This document shows positions 36,049-47,174 of a stretch of DNA of 64,000 nt, one piece after another. The stretch lies in NCBI RefSeq assembly GCF_000003815.2, contig NC_049992.1, positions 5,282,481 through 5,346,480 on the forward strand, in the 5' to 3' direction. How positions within the stretch are numbered: the stretch's first letter is position 1; each line of letters starts with the position of its first letter. Source of the stretch: Branchiostoma floridae. Taxonomy: Eukaryota > Chordata > Leptocardii > Amphioxiformes > Branchiostomatidae. Both the position numbers and the translations under genes were made by a program. The notes under the pieces were generated by a model. It was not told the origin of the DNA, did no database searches, and saw only the letters and a list, made by a program, of their open reading frames with translations.

Positions 36049-37239
36049 ACACGATAAATCAAGAAGGCTGAGATCAATTGTATTGATATTTTGTAGATTT
36101 GTAGGTCTTGGCAAAACCTCAAATTCATTACCAATAGATTTTGGTCTTACTAGCAGTTTCTTGTGGCACCGCAGTGAAATGTCCGGTTTTCATATCTTAA
36201 GATCTGAAAACTGCGCGGTCACCAATTTGGAGTAGATTTCATCCCCCTAACAGCTCCTTCTTCCTTTTTGTAGAGTATATCTGAAGATGGGCTTGACGAA
36301 TAGTTATTTTTTTGGGTATAAAGGTACTTTAGTTGTGTCAGAAGTAAGGCACTGGTGGATTTATGTATACAGATATTACATGTGCTTGTGTGAATCTACG
36401 CTGACATTGACGCATGTTCCCAGCTGGAAGATTTGCGATTTGGATTCCAGAAACGAGCTTGCTGATTTAAAACTCAAAGCATGATTTCCTTGTAGACAGA
36501 CACAAGCGGCAGTTAACACCAGGATGGATGCTACTGCACACATACTTTAGAACCAACATGTGACTTGCAACTTACAGAGCGTATAAAGAGAAACTAGTCA
36601 TTTTGACGATAAACGCATATATAAGCAAGAAGAACAGAAAATGAATACTGGCTAACCGTTTTGAAGACTTTGCTTCTTAAAGTTTGATTACTGTACATGG
36701 CAATTTCTGACATATTCGTGATTTGATCTCGTTTTATATCCATATAATTTATCTTACACAGAAAACCCCAAGCAGTTCTTGAGTTTTTCATCGAAGCTCA
36801 TTCCTCCTTCGCGCTGGTGAAACAAGCTATCTGCCACCAAAAAAATCAAGACCATAGCATGTCCAGGTCAAAAGACAAAAAATGGAAGTTCTGATGCAGT
36901 ACCAAGGTCACATACTAGGGGGCCAAAATTATCTTTAATCCTCGTCTTTCCAACACCTGCCTTGTAAACATACCAAATATCATTGAAATCATTGAAATCC
37001 ATCAAGGGGTTCTTAAGTTATGCAGACTACAAAAATTTGGAAACACACACACACGGAAACACAGACACACCCAAAACTGTATACGTATCTCCATTTAAAT
37101 TGAGAAAAATACAGTGGCTACAGATATGAACTGATCCCCCACCGAGCCACGCACGTAAGAAGTTTAATAGACGGCTGTAACAGACGGGACAACGTACTGT
37201 AGTGTCGTGCCGGGTTTAGATATAAGAACATTAACACGC
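36049..37239. other. Intergenic; dispersed repeat with CA tail at about 36880-37080
   Basis: About 36880-37080 (CTAGGGGGCCAAAATTATCT ... GGGTTCTTAAGTTATGCAGA, then an ACACAC tail) resembles segments near 42185 and 43035, a dispersed family ending in CA repeats. No gene is seen in the rest. Confidence 0.45.
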
Positions 37240-38050
37240 TTTTAGTGAATCCCATGGCTTACTACAACGTGCCGCATAATGGCTGGCTTCAAGAAGCTCT
37301 CCAAGGAAATATATAAGCACCTTTTAAAGTAAGCTTCGAGAGAAAACATTTATTTTTGCCGGGTATTACCTTTTATAATTAGTTCATGATAGAATGTCAG
37401 CCACTGCAGACATTGTGCTATATCAAGGTTACTAAAGGTATAGTAAACCCCATGGCTTACATCAACATGCCGCATAATGATTGGCTTTAATAAGCTCCCC
37501 AAGGAAATATGGAAGCAATTTTTAAAGGAAGCTTCGAGAGAAAACAGCTATTTTTGCAGAATATTGCCTTTTAGTTCATGATAGAATTTAAGCCACTGCA
37601 GAGATTTTTGACAGTGTGCTATATCAAGGTTACTAAAGGTATAGTGAATCCCATGGCTTACGTCAACATGCTGCATAATGGTTGGCTAACTTGGCTTTAA
37701 AAAGCTCTCCAAGGAAATATAGAAGCACTTTTTAAAGGAAGCTTCGGGAGAAAACATTTATTTTGCAGAGTATTACCCTTTAATTCATGATAGAATTTCA
37801 ACTACTGCAGAGATTTTTGACATTGTGCTATATCAAGGTTACTAAAGGTATAGTGAATCCCATGGCTTACGTCAACATGCTGCATAATGGTTGGCTTTAA
37901 AAAGCTCTCCAAGGAAATATAGAAGCACTTTTTAAAGGAAGCTTCGAGAGAAAACAACTATTTTTGCAGAGTATTATCTTTTAGTTTATGATAAAATTTC
38001 AGCTACATAAGAGAGTTTTGACATTGACGCCATATGAAGGTTACTTGCAT
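37240..38050. repeat. Tandem repeat, about 200-bp unit, four copies
   Basis: Units start with AATCCCATGGCTTACRWCAA at about 37247, 37449, 37648 and 37856, and run through AAGCTCTCCAAGGAAATATA, GAAGCTTCGAGAGAAAACA and ATATCAAGGTTACTAAAGGT. The copies differ by small substitutions and indels. No conserved ORF runs through them. Confidence 0.9.
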
Positions 38051-40735
38051 TCCATTAGAAGAGGTGCACAGAAATAGCTTGTGTCGTATATTCTTGTGTC
38101 GTTATACATCATATATCAGCGAGTTCTTGGAATCAACTATCATGTTTTCTCTGTCATGGCTGATGGAAGATAAGAGGTTCAGTGAGCCAAGGAGGTCAAA
38201 ATTTTGATTTTAACGTCCTTGAGCGAGCTAAACTGGTTTTAAGTCGATTTCTTCTAAACTAAGAGGACAACGTATACAAATACATGAACACGTTTGAGTT
38301 GATGTACACATGTATATCCCGTGTGTTTTTCAGGCTCTCTTTCAAATCAGACTAAGATTGAAGTAGGGGAAATCCTACAACAACCAACAAATTAATTCCG
38401 TTAGACCTCAGACCTTATAGATAACTGCTATATCAGAAGGGAGACAGAAACGGCTTTAATTACAAAGAGGGTATCTTTAAACGATAAAACTAAACCCTAG
38501 GGTGGCAATCCACTAAGCTCCCAGCTCTCACTAAGAACTATATATAACCGTATAACATAATGTGTCTTAATGGACCAAAGAGAGGTAGAGTAAGATTAGC
38601 ATCTCACTCTCAGGGTGTACTGCAATGTCTTACGAGGCCCCAGCATGTTAATTTTATAACGTCCTTGCGTGCATTTAATTTTGCCTGATAGACACAGAGG
38701 AAATAAAAATTGTTACCCTCAGGCTTAGGCGATGGTGCACATGGTAATAAGAAAATACAGAAAATGAGAGGATATATGCATACGACGTAGTGACATTAGT
38801 GAGTTAGCATTGAGTGTACTACTTGGCAACCACATTAGTGTAACTTGTTCTTGAATATTATACTAATTTTACTACAGATGTTGGCACATACAAGAGGGTA
38901 TTTGCACGCCTTCTTCGTAGGAGTTGTTTTGACAGATTATTCGAGAAGCTCGGTGGTCAGACGTGTGTTGGAAAATTATTATGTATACATCGGGTCAGAT
39001 TAAGAAGGTATGAAGTAATTGTTTATGTTTAATGTTTCTTGTATGTAACTTATGCTAGTCTCTACTGTGTATTCAACGCAAAACCACCAGCAGGGTTGAA
39101 CATAACATAACATGACAGATAAAGCTTATCAAAATCTCAATGGACCAACCCTGACTGCCCAACTCAATTAGAACTTCAACCAACAGTAGCGTGGAAACTT
39201 TCGGTTCGACTAATGAACGAGTGAAATTTTGTTTTAATTTGGCATTTCAAGGAGGTTGGTCGGTGCTTGTGACGTCTTGTATTGTAGTAGCTTCAACATG
39301 TGCATGTATCTGCAAAGTATTTTTGTTGTGACCTGTACTCATTCGTTAAGGTCAATTTACATATTAAAGGCCGGTAATTATGCTCTCCCATGCTCGTGGG
39401 ACAGAGATCAATCAATCAATCGTTCGCATGCATCATATGTTGATGCGTGGCGGCTACAGACAGTTCAGACAAGTAATCCTGGTGACGAGAGTGGGCATAC
39501 GTCATTGTGTGTGGGGAGGTGGGCTTTGTTATGTTTGCAACATTCTGTGTCGATGAACAAATCTTCTACTTGTATGAACTTGTTGAACAATGAAACATTC
39601 GACAGCGTGATTCCTTGAGGCATCTTACATACCACAGATAGAAAACGTCATCAATTGTGGCGACCATCTTCATCATGCAACAACAGTAAAAATGTTTAAG
39701 CTGTATACTGAACGTAGGAAACTCTATACTGTATGTAGGAAACTCGGCAAACCCTAACTCCAAGTCTTCGGACAAAAGGACGGCACCGAACTTTCAATTT
39801 TATCTACAAAGAAGGCTGGACGCCATGCCGACTGACCACCGCCCCGACAGGCAACAGGGACGAGCCCTTCTTCCCGGCGTGCGGTGAGGAGACCCGCGGC
39901 CGGGGAGCCTGGATGGGAGGGGGCGGCCACAGGTTCGAGTCACCCCGACTAGCGTCGTCCCTCCGTACGATACGGCCGTGGCTCTCGTGTGTGGCCCCGA
40001 ACATCCGCTCTTTTGTGCAAATGATAATGAGTCGGTCTTCCAACCTGTTGAGAGCTGGACGTTTGAGAACAACAGGGTAAAATGGAAGACCGGAGAAGGG
40101 TACATTCAGGGTTAGAGAGAGACGGGACCAAACAGGAGAGGCACGAAAATGGCGCGGGTCCAGGTATTTATACTTCTAGTGACATCATGATGAGCAAGCC
40201 AATGAGAAAGTCATGAATTTTGATGATTCCACCTGAGACAAGGGGTGTATTATTTTATGAAACAGTGCGATTACAACGGCCAACAATGATTGTAACTTTA
40301 TCTCATCAATACATACATATTACAACATATTGACAGCAATTTCAATAAATCAAATCAAATCAATAGTCAATAAACTTGGCATATATTCTAATGCTAAAAT
40401 TTTGCGTTTTAAGCCGAACACACGTCGTTTTCGGATGTATATTGCACTGCTATTAGGTGCGAAAATACTCTTAAATAACCCGTAAACGTGTGAAGAACTA
40501 TGTCTTCAGAAGTGGATTGAGCAGCAGTATTAAAACGACACTTAATATGAATTTGTGTTATTTATTGCAAAGCTTGACATTCAGCTTGCCAAGAGTCATT
40601 TTGATACTGAAATTCTGCGTTAGAGGCGAACATGCGCCATTTGTGGCGTGTATTGCATTGCTATTAGGTGCACAAATACTCTTATAGATAACCGAAAATA
40701 ATTTCATCAGGTTGGTAAAATCATAGGACATAGGA
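38051..40735. other. Intergenic; GC-rich island at about 39820-40140
   Basis: Mostly A/T-rich with no supported gene. The block at about 39820-40140 is strikingly GC-rich compared with its surroundings and open in several frames on both strands. I do not recognise a product; it may be a repeat or an exon fragment. Confidence 0.35.
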
Positions 40736-40911
40736 GTTTTCTTTTACACAACCAGTTTTTCTCACCTGCTGACGTTTCCACAAAAGCGCCACCTACATCG
40801 GCTACATATAGCGGCGAGAAGCAGAACTCCAGTTAGAAGCTCTGAGGAAGATATGTCTGACAGACATCGAAACGTCTGCAGGTGAGAAAAACTGATTGTG
40901 TAAAAGAAAAC
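40736..40911. mobile_element. Short TIR element (MITE), copy 2
   Basis: The left end GTTTTCTTTTACACAACCAG and right end CTGATTGTGTAAAAGAAAAC are near-perfect inverted complements, continuing through TTTTTCTCACCTGC / GCAGGTGAGAAAAA. The core (AAAAGCGCCACCTACATCGG) matches copy 1 at 14834-14986. Confidence 0.8.
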
Positions 40912-41029
40912 TGTTATGTACTCTTAAGTACCTTAGAAAGGTGTGAACATGCGTATGTGTATGTGCGCACTTGTTTTGGCGCCAATAAAACCATTCATTC
41001 ATTCATTTATTCATTCAACAACTCTGTAC

Positions 41030-44000
41030 TCAGAAGAGGACAGAACAGCAGGACAGCGCCGCCTGCACTTTCCCCAGCTCGTACAGAGGAACCTCCACAC
41101 GTGCACAGTCTGGGAGCTTATCCGCAAACACCTACAGAGAAAGCAAGCAAAATGGCAAAATCATGTAAGTACGTGGCAACAAAAATGACGATTGTGAAGA
41201 CAAAAATCATACTAATGATTGCAATAGCCAGATTTTTCATACACTAACCCATTTATGTATCACAATTTTGGCAAATTCCATCTCTTTTACTGCATACGGA
41301 AAACAAGTCAAATCCATCACGTAGCTTAAGTAGAAGTAGATTTCGAATAGATGTTATTTCCCATATAATTTATCTATGAGTTTGTTTGTTTGTTTATTTT
41401 CATACACCTGGGTAGCCTATTCAGTGCTGGTACACTGGTTTTCAATAGGGCCCAGTATTCACATATACATACAAGGAAATAAAAACAACTTACAGAGAGA
41501 AAGTAGACAATACGTCGGAAACATATAAATACAACTGAAACATGAAAGACATAGATAAATCAAAATCATAATCCGATCCAAGGTCAACAGTTTGGGAGGT
41601 CAGTCTCATTTTCATTCTTCGTTAAGTATATGATAATGCATACCGCTGCTTTACTTTGTTTGCAATTATACTTCGGGCATTAACTTGCAATAAAGTTATT
41701 ATCAATATTATCATTGATGTTGTAGTAAAAGTACACGAATAAGTACAAGTCTGCATAGACTGACTGACTGACAGAAGTAGTAGTGACGTTCATGATGTTG
41801 TTACCTCACAGTTCCAGTGCCCCTCCGTTTGTGCGCAGTGTAAGAGTGTCCCGTTCACGTAAATACATTAAGTGGTGTTACATGACGTATGTTGTAATAA
41901 AAAAGTAAAGGCACACGAATAAATAAAACTGTGATGTTGTTACCTCACAGTTCCAGTGCCCCTCCGTTTGTGCGCAGTGTAAGAGTGTCCCGTTCACGTA
42001 TATACAGTCCACAGCGTGGCAGTCCGGTAACCACAGAGGCTGGTAGGACGATACACCTTTCCTACGGATGACCTAAAATAATACGAAGAGCATACATGTC
42101 TAATGGAAAAGGCTTTTCATGCTTTTCAAACATGACATAACGATCTAGATTTTGAATGCTCCCGGTCCGCAGTACCACAACAACACGCTAGGGGCCCAAA
42201 ATCTAATCGTTTCAAGGTCTGATCAAGACCTACCCATGTATACGTACCAAATAGCAAGACAATCCATCAAAGTTTTCTGGAGCGATGCTAGTCAATTACA
42301 TACTTACACACAGACGCAAACACAAACGCGACGGAAACATAATAATGTGTGAAAAGCCATTCGCCCGGCGCAATTCTGTGCCAGTGCGATGACGTCAGGT
42401 GCGGCGCAGCAGACCACACCTTTTATTGATCACGTTAAAAAAGGGCGCCGGTTTCATTGATCACGTTGTACAAGTTGAAAAAATACTCTATACGTACGTC
42501 CCAAGCTAACCGCCCGGCGCTGTTCTGTGCCAGGGCGATGACGCCAGGTGCGGCGCAGCAGGCCACGCCCTTCAGGTGGAACTCAGGTGGGTACAGCGGG
42601 ATGGCGTGCACTGGGTACTCTGGGAACGTGGCGGCCAGGATACGGTGACCAAGCCAGTTGGACTGGGTCGAGTCTCCCACGAAAAATTCTGTGCCTGCAA
42701 TTATGGAAATAACTTTTGATTTTGCATTTAAAAAACGACATATTTCTCACCAAGGCCGCCAACATTATCAAAAAAAAAGTGTGGCAATAAAAATTATTGC
42801 CATGGCGACGGTGCAAAACAATACAATCCGTCGACCCCTTCTTGAGTTATCCCCTTTCAAAGTCTGACAGCAAACCTGTCCTGCAGTTCCAAAACAAGCC
42901 GCTGGGGGGGGGGGGGCAAACCTATACCACTAACTCAGGCATCAAGAGCTGTCTACCACTTAAAATGCATAGCCGCAGCATGTCCAAAACTCGAGATATC
43001 AAACCAGGAAGTTCCGCAGCAGTAAAGTAACCGGCCGCTAGGGGGCCCAAAATCTAATCGTTTCCAGGTCTCAACAAGGCCTACCCACATTTATATATTT
43101 ATCTATTCATTTTCATTTCTTCATTTTTATTTATCTATTTTTATTTATTTATTTTTTATTTATTTTGATTTATTTTTTATTTTTTATTTATTTATTTTTA
43201 TTTATTTTTTTTATTTTTTTACTTATTTGTGTTCCTTTTTTTAATTGTATATTTATTTGTTCATTTTTATCTAATTTTTTATTTGCTTATTTTTATTTGT
43301 TTATTTATTTTATTATTTTTTGTTTATTTGTTTGTTTATTTTGTTAATTTATTTATTTATTTGTTTGTTTGTTTATTTATTTGTTTATTTATTTATTTAT
43401 TTTTTGTTTGTTTATTTAGTTATTTACCTATTTATTTATACCGGGTATCAGTACCATCCATCCAGGCGTTCTCAAGTTATGGTGGTCTTCTACAAACACA
43501 CACACACATACAAACGCTACCCAAAATATAACGTTCTTGGCGAAGGTAACTATCACATCGCTATCTCACAAACCTCCACATGTTATACATCATTTAAGCA
43601 CAAACAATGCTTGTTTCACACATCGGTTTGCATTTTTGAAACAAAAATATCAAGGGTGAAGAAGGCTACCAAACTTTCCAAGTTTGCACACGTATATCGG
43701 CATGTGCCATGCGACTGGAAAACTTACCCGTGGAGGTAATGGTTCAGTCCAGCATGATGCAACTACGCACGCGCGGAATCTACATTCCTGACATTCCTGT
43801 GGAAGTTTTGGAATTCTTTGCAAATGGTCCCACACTATACTATTAGGCTCGCCCATCAGGCGTCGCCAAAAACAAACTTAAACCTTANNNNNNNNNNNNN
43901 NNNNNNNNNNNNNNNNNNNNNNNNNNNNNNNNNNNNNNNNNNNNNNNNNNNNNNNNNNNNNNNNNNNNNNNNNNNNNNNNNNNNNNNTAAGAAGGTTTAA

Positions 44001-45861
44001 TAGAAGAAGCATTCGTGTGTCTTTCCAAAAATCCAACTCTTTCAATAATTTTGCAACACTAAATTAAAAGTTTAGACTCTTCGAACTTTTTGAAATTTTG
44101 AAAAGGACAGTAATCAAATACGAGCGATCGCTGTTGTTGTTTATATCCGGGATATTGGACGGTTGTTGCCTACCAGGACGTCAGTAGATTGGATCAAAAA
44201 TTGATATTCAAATTAGTGGCTCAAATTACTGTTTAATATGTAAATCAATCTTTTGCCAAACACCTGCTTTTTGCCTACCACTGCGTCACCGTGACATCAT
44301 CGTGATCGCTCGTATTTTATCATTTTACATACATTCATCAAATTTCACACCATTTTTACCTGTGAAGACCACGTCGCCACCCTCAAGTGTAGCGCCCATG
44401 TTGCGTATCCTGTGAACCTCCAGACCCAGGCTTCTCAGGCAAGTTTCAATGCTGTTGAGCTGAAAACAAGTAATAGTCAGGAATGTAAAGGCACAATAAC
44501 CATCATACAAGAAATAGCAACTATCGAAGGCCTTTTAATGCAAAAACTAAGTAAATAAAGAAACAAAACGTACTACGCCTTGCTCGGTCGTTCATTCGGT
44601 GGTTATGGGAATCAGAATGCCATGAATTATGGCACCGTATGCACCTCAGGAATTAATTTACAATAAAGTTCCATTCTTTTATTTCTATTCAAAATGTTTC
44701 TCACCTCTTTTCTTCGGGCCATTCCCTCCGGCCTGGTGACCAGCGCCCTGTTACCGACCACCACACAGGTGTCCTCCACAAACGGACAGTCCGGAGTGGA
44801 CTCGTCCGCCGGTAGAACGGTCACGTCCAGTCCCAGGTCCCGCAGGGTCCGCACGTACCGGGCGTGCTGCCGCCGCGCTCTGCGGAGGTTGATCGGGTCT
44901 TCCCTGTCATGGTCGCTGTAGTAAAACTCCTCTCCGCCCAAAAACCACGAACAGCAGTCCACCTATAAAGTCAAATTGTAACATCATGTCGGCCATACAG
45001 GATTATAATCTCTACCAGACTCCCGCCTGGCTGAATAGAAATTAGAACTTTGGCCAAGTTAGGAATAAAAGCCTAGTAGAAGTTAATTAGCCTAGGAGTA
45101 TTGAACGGCCTGCAAATAACTCCTATGGCCGACCAACTCCCTTAGCATACTATTGACACTATCTGTCCAATTTCTACTATTAGACCACCGATTCGCTGAG
45201 CCTGGTGGAGGCTAACAGGATTACATAACATGTACAAATTGTTTTAAGTTCAGGTACTATTCTTTGCTTTATCTACTAGTAGGTGGGGTCGACTGACGCA
45301 CATTATGTATTTACATGTCTGTATATACTTATTCAATTATTTACTTATTGTATTCCTGTCTAATATATTATTTTCAACATTTGTATAAGTGGCGGCGCTA
45401 CAATAAATTGCTTACAATTACTTGAGTCCGCCGTCACTTCTTCTTCGTACCTTTATTGGTACTATTTCATGTATTTTTCAATGTCTAGATGCTAGAAATC
45501 CCACCAATGATTGTAAAATACCATTTTCATCCCACACTTTGCAGCATTGTATTAAGTAGAATAGCCTTATAGTCACAATCACCTGTAGTCATGTATCAGT
45601 AGATGCCATGTTTCGTACTTCGTACAATTGTTGCGCAATAAAGTTATCCTAAGTCTTTTTCAATTTCGAAAAACAATAGTCCACCTCATACTGCTGAATG
45701 GCCTCCGACCGGTGCCGTATAGAGCTGGGGATCTGGCGGACGATGGCCCGTGTGTAGGTCGGGAACGTCTCTCGTGTCACCGGTTCTTTGAGTGGAGGTG
45801 TGGGTCGATTGGTGCTGCCCCTGCCTACCTCGTACTCGTGACCGCTCTCCGATTGCCCCAT
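41030..45861 (-). CDS. DDAH: Dimethylarginine dimethylaminohydrolase, six exons, 320 aa
   Basis: Exons 45685-45861, 44705-44962, 44360-44459, 42498-42694, 41944-42072 and 41030-41131; all phases agree. DDAH hydrolyses asymmetric dimethylarginine to citrulline and dimethylamine, relieving inhibition of nitric oxide synthase, in the cytosol. Family motifs are clear: the substrate-lid/binding segment LPADESTPDCPFVED, ALVTRPEG, the LEGGDVVFTG strand, FHLKGVAC with the catalytic-type His, and the C-terminal SCCSVLF with the nucleophilic Cys. The protein ends soon after CCSVLF, close to the vertebrate end. The N-terminus is some 25 residues longer than vertebrate DDAH1 and begins MGQSES, which fits a myristoylation site (inference). 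The first donor (GAG/GTGGAC) is weak. An AATAAA lies at 41006-41011 on this strand. Confidence 0.93.
41380..41500 (-). repeat. Retroposon 3'-end-like segment in DDAH intron
   Basis: Minus-strand sequence runs through CTGGGCCCTATTGAAAACCA to a tail of AAAATAAACAAACAAAC, the look of a LINE/SINE 3' end. Confidence 0.45.
41793..41880 (-). pseudogene. Partial copy of DDAH exon 5 with its donor
   Basis: ATGTTGTTACCTCACAGTTC ... GCAGTGTAAGAGTGTCCCGT at about 41793-41865 duplicates 41936-42000, i.e. the 3' half of exon 5 plus the donor. The 5' half and the acceptor are missing, so it cannot act as an intact exon. Confidence 0.85.
42140..42320. repeat. Dispersed repeat with CA-like tail
   Basis: GGGGCCCAAAATCTAATCGT, then TTCAAGGTCTGATCAAGACC, repeats with small changes at about 43041-43085; ends in ACACA/GACGC simple sequence. 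Confidence 0.6.
42361..42475 (-). pseudogene. Partial copy of DDAH exon 4
   Basis: CGCCCGGCGCAATTCTGTGC ... GGTGCGGCGCAGCAGACCAC at about 42363-42415 duplicates part of exon 4 (about 42511-42566). An adjoining TTGATCACGTT direct repeat (about 42426 and 42459) sits between the copy and the exon. Only the middle of the exon is copied. Confidence 0.8.
42779..43082. repeat. Dispersed repeats in DDAH intron 3
   Basis: 42779-42813 matches about 2567-2622. The rest contains an inverted member of the CTAGCGGC family and a G-run (about 42905). Confidence 0.55.
43083..43440. repeat. T/TTTA low-complexity tract
   Basis: About 350 bp dominated by TTTATTTA, TTTGTTTG and T runs. Phe/Leu/Tyr-rich ORFs here are artefacts. 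Confidence 0.95.
43888..43987. other. Assembly gap (100 N)
   Basis: 100 N placeholder in the intron between DDAH exons 3 and 4. Confidence 0.99.
45006..45214. mobile_element. 209-bp TIR element with perfect 9-bp TSD
   Basis: Ends TAATCTCTACCAGACT and (inverted) TAGCCTCCACCAGGCT. ACAGGATTA flanks both sides (44997-45005 and 45215-45223). The right third closely matches 2340-2456 of the large element near the window start, and the interior (GGAATAAAAGCCTAGTAG) matches 57659-57676. Confidence 0.88.
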
Positions 45862-47174
45862 TCAGGTTTTTGAAACAGTCTGTTTAAGCACGATTTCTGC
45901 ACTGTAAATATAGATTATTGAACGATTTGATAAACTTTTTCCCTCGACAATCGACATCGTGAATTCTGTCGGGGACTTGTATTGCATAGATCAAGTAGGA
46001 GTTTCGTAATCGGTCTCTACAAAGCTTGCTGTTGGAAAGGAATACAATGAAGAATAAATACTATTGCTATATATCTATATATCCAGCCTATGTATGTATT
46101 CGTATGCTTCTTGTGACTAATTCTGTCTCGTGCTCCGAGGAAAACTGCGAGAAATGCTGTAAACAAACGTACCTGTACACGATAACTTGTCCAGACAAAA
46201 TTAGACTACTCGTCCGACAAGTCTTTGCGTAATATCTGAGATGGTGCTGCGCTGACCTACTATACGTACAAGGAACCATTACTTTCGATTTTCCAAGCTA
46301 GAAATCATATTCTACTTCCTCAATTCTTTCGGTTATGTTGCAGACATTTAGCTGAGTTACAAACGTTGATGAGCAGATCTTCGTTGTATACACAATCACC
46401 TTAGCTTACAACAGAAACAATAAGTAAGGGTAAAGGACAGGTGTTACGTAATACGTAACCCTATTTTTTTGTTTACCGTAAACCTGTTACAAAATCAATG
46501 AAAATAACACATTATGGTCAGAATTAAAACTTAGTCCCAATTGTCACACTTTGAATCTGTACATACTAGCATACATTAGCTTGTGTGGTTTAATGTACTA
46601 GTAGTAAGATAATACGTTACTACTACACTTAGTACTAGTTTTTTTCACTCATTCATTCATTGAATTAAAAGGTTAAAGAAAACGTTTGCATGTGCAGGCT
46701 TTATTCGATTAAAGAATTCTAATGTATGCGTAATGTATTCAGGTTTTTTTTATCGGGCAATATCAAACTTGTACGTATGTTACTGTAAGAAAAGTATGAG
46801 TAAGAATGAAGTCCGAAAACAATGGCATCTTTCTATCTAACGCACGTACCTGAACACCGATAAATCTCACAACCAAATTAGAGTACTTGTATGTAAATAA
46901 TAATGAATTCATGGGACGTTCTTGGTTTTCAGGTTGGTATCAAATTATATTTAATATCATATCTTCACCACTCAACTGACTTTTTTTTCACCGTATGTCG
47001 TATCAAAGAAACATTTAGTAAGAAGGCTTTAAATGAATCTTAAATAAGTAAACTAAACTTAGCACAAGCCATCAGCAATCGATTAGTCGCGAAATGTTTA
47101 GCTACAGCGAAGGCGACATCTTTGTACTCCATGGATTCTTCAGAAGAATCTGAAGGGCCACTTGCACCTTTCAA
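45862..47174. other. Intergenic between DDAH and the LRR-Ig pair
   Basis: DDAH 5' flank and LRR-Ig 3' flank, A/T-rich. No gene is seen. The last 150 bp resemble the 3' flank of the other LRR-Ig gene. Confidence 0.5.

Noticed and set aside
40943-41188. Plus-strand ORF containing TLYSEEDRTAGQRRLHFPQL
   Set aside because: It is antisense to the last DDAH exon, which ends in the diagnostic CCSVLF.
43083-43531. Hydrophobic Phe/Leu/Tyr-rich ORFs suggesting membrane protein
   Set aside because: They come from TTTATTTA low-complexity DNA.
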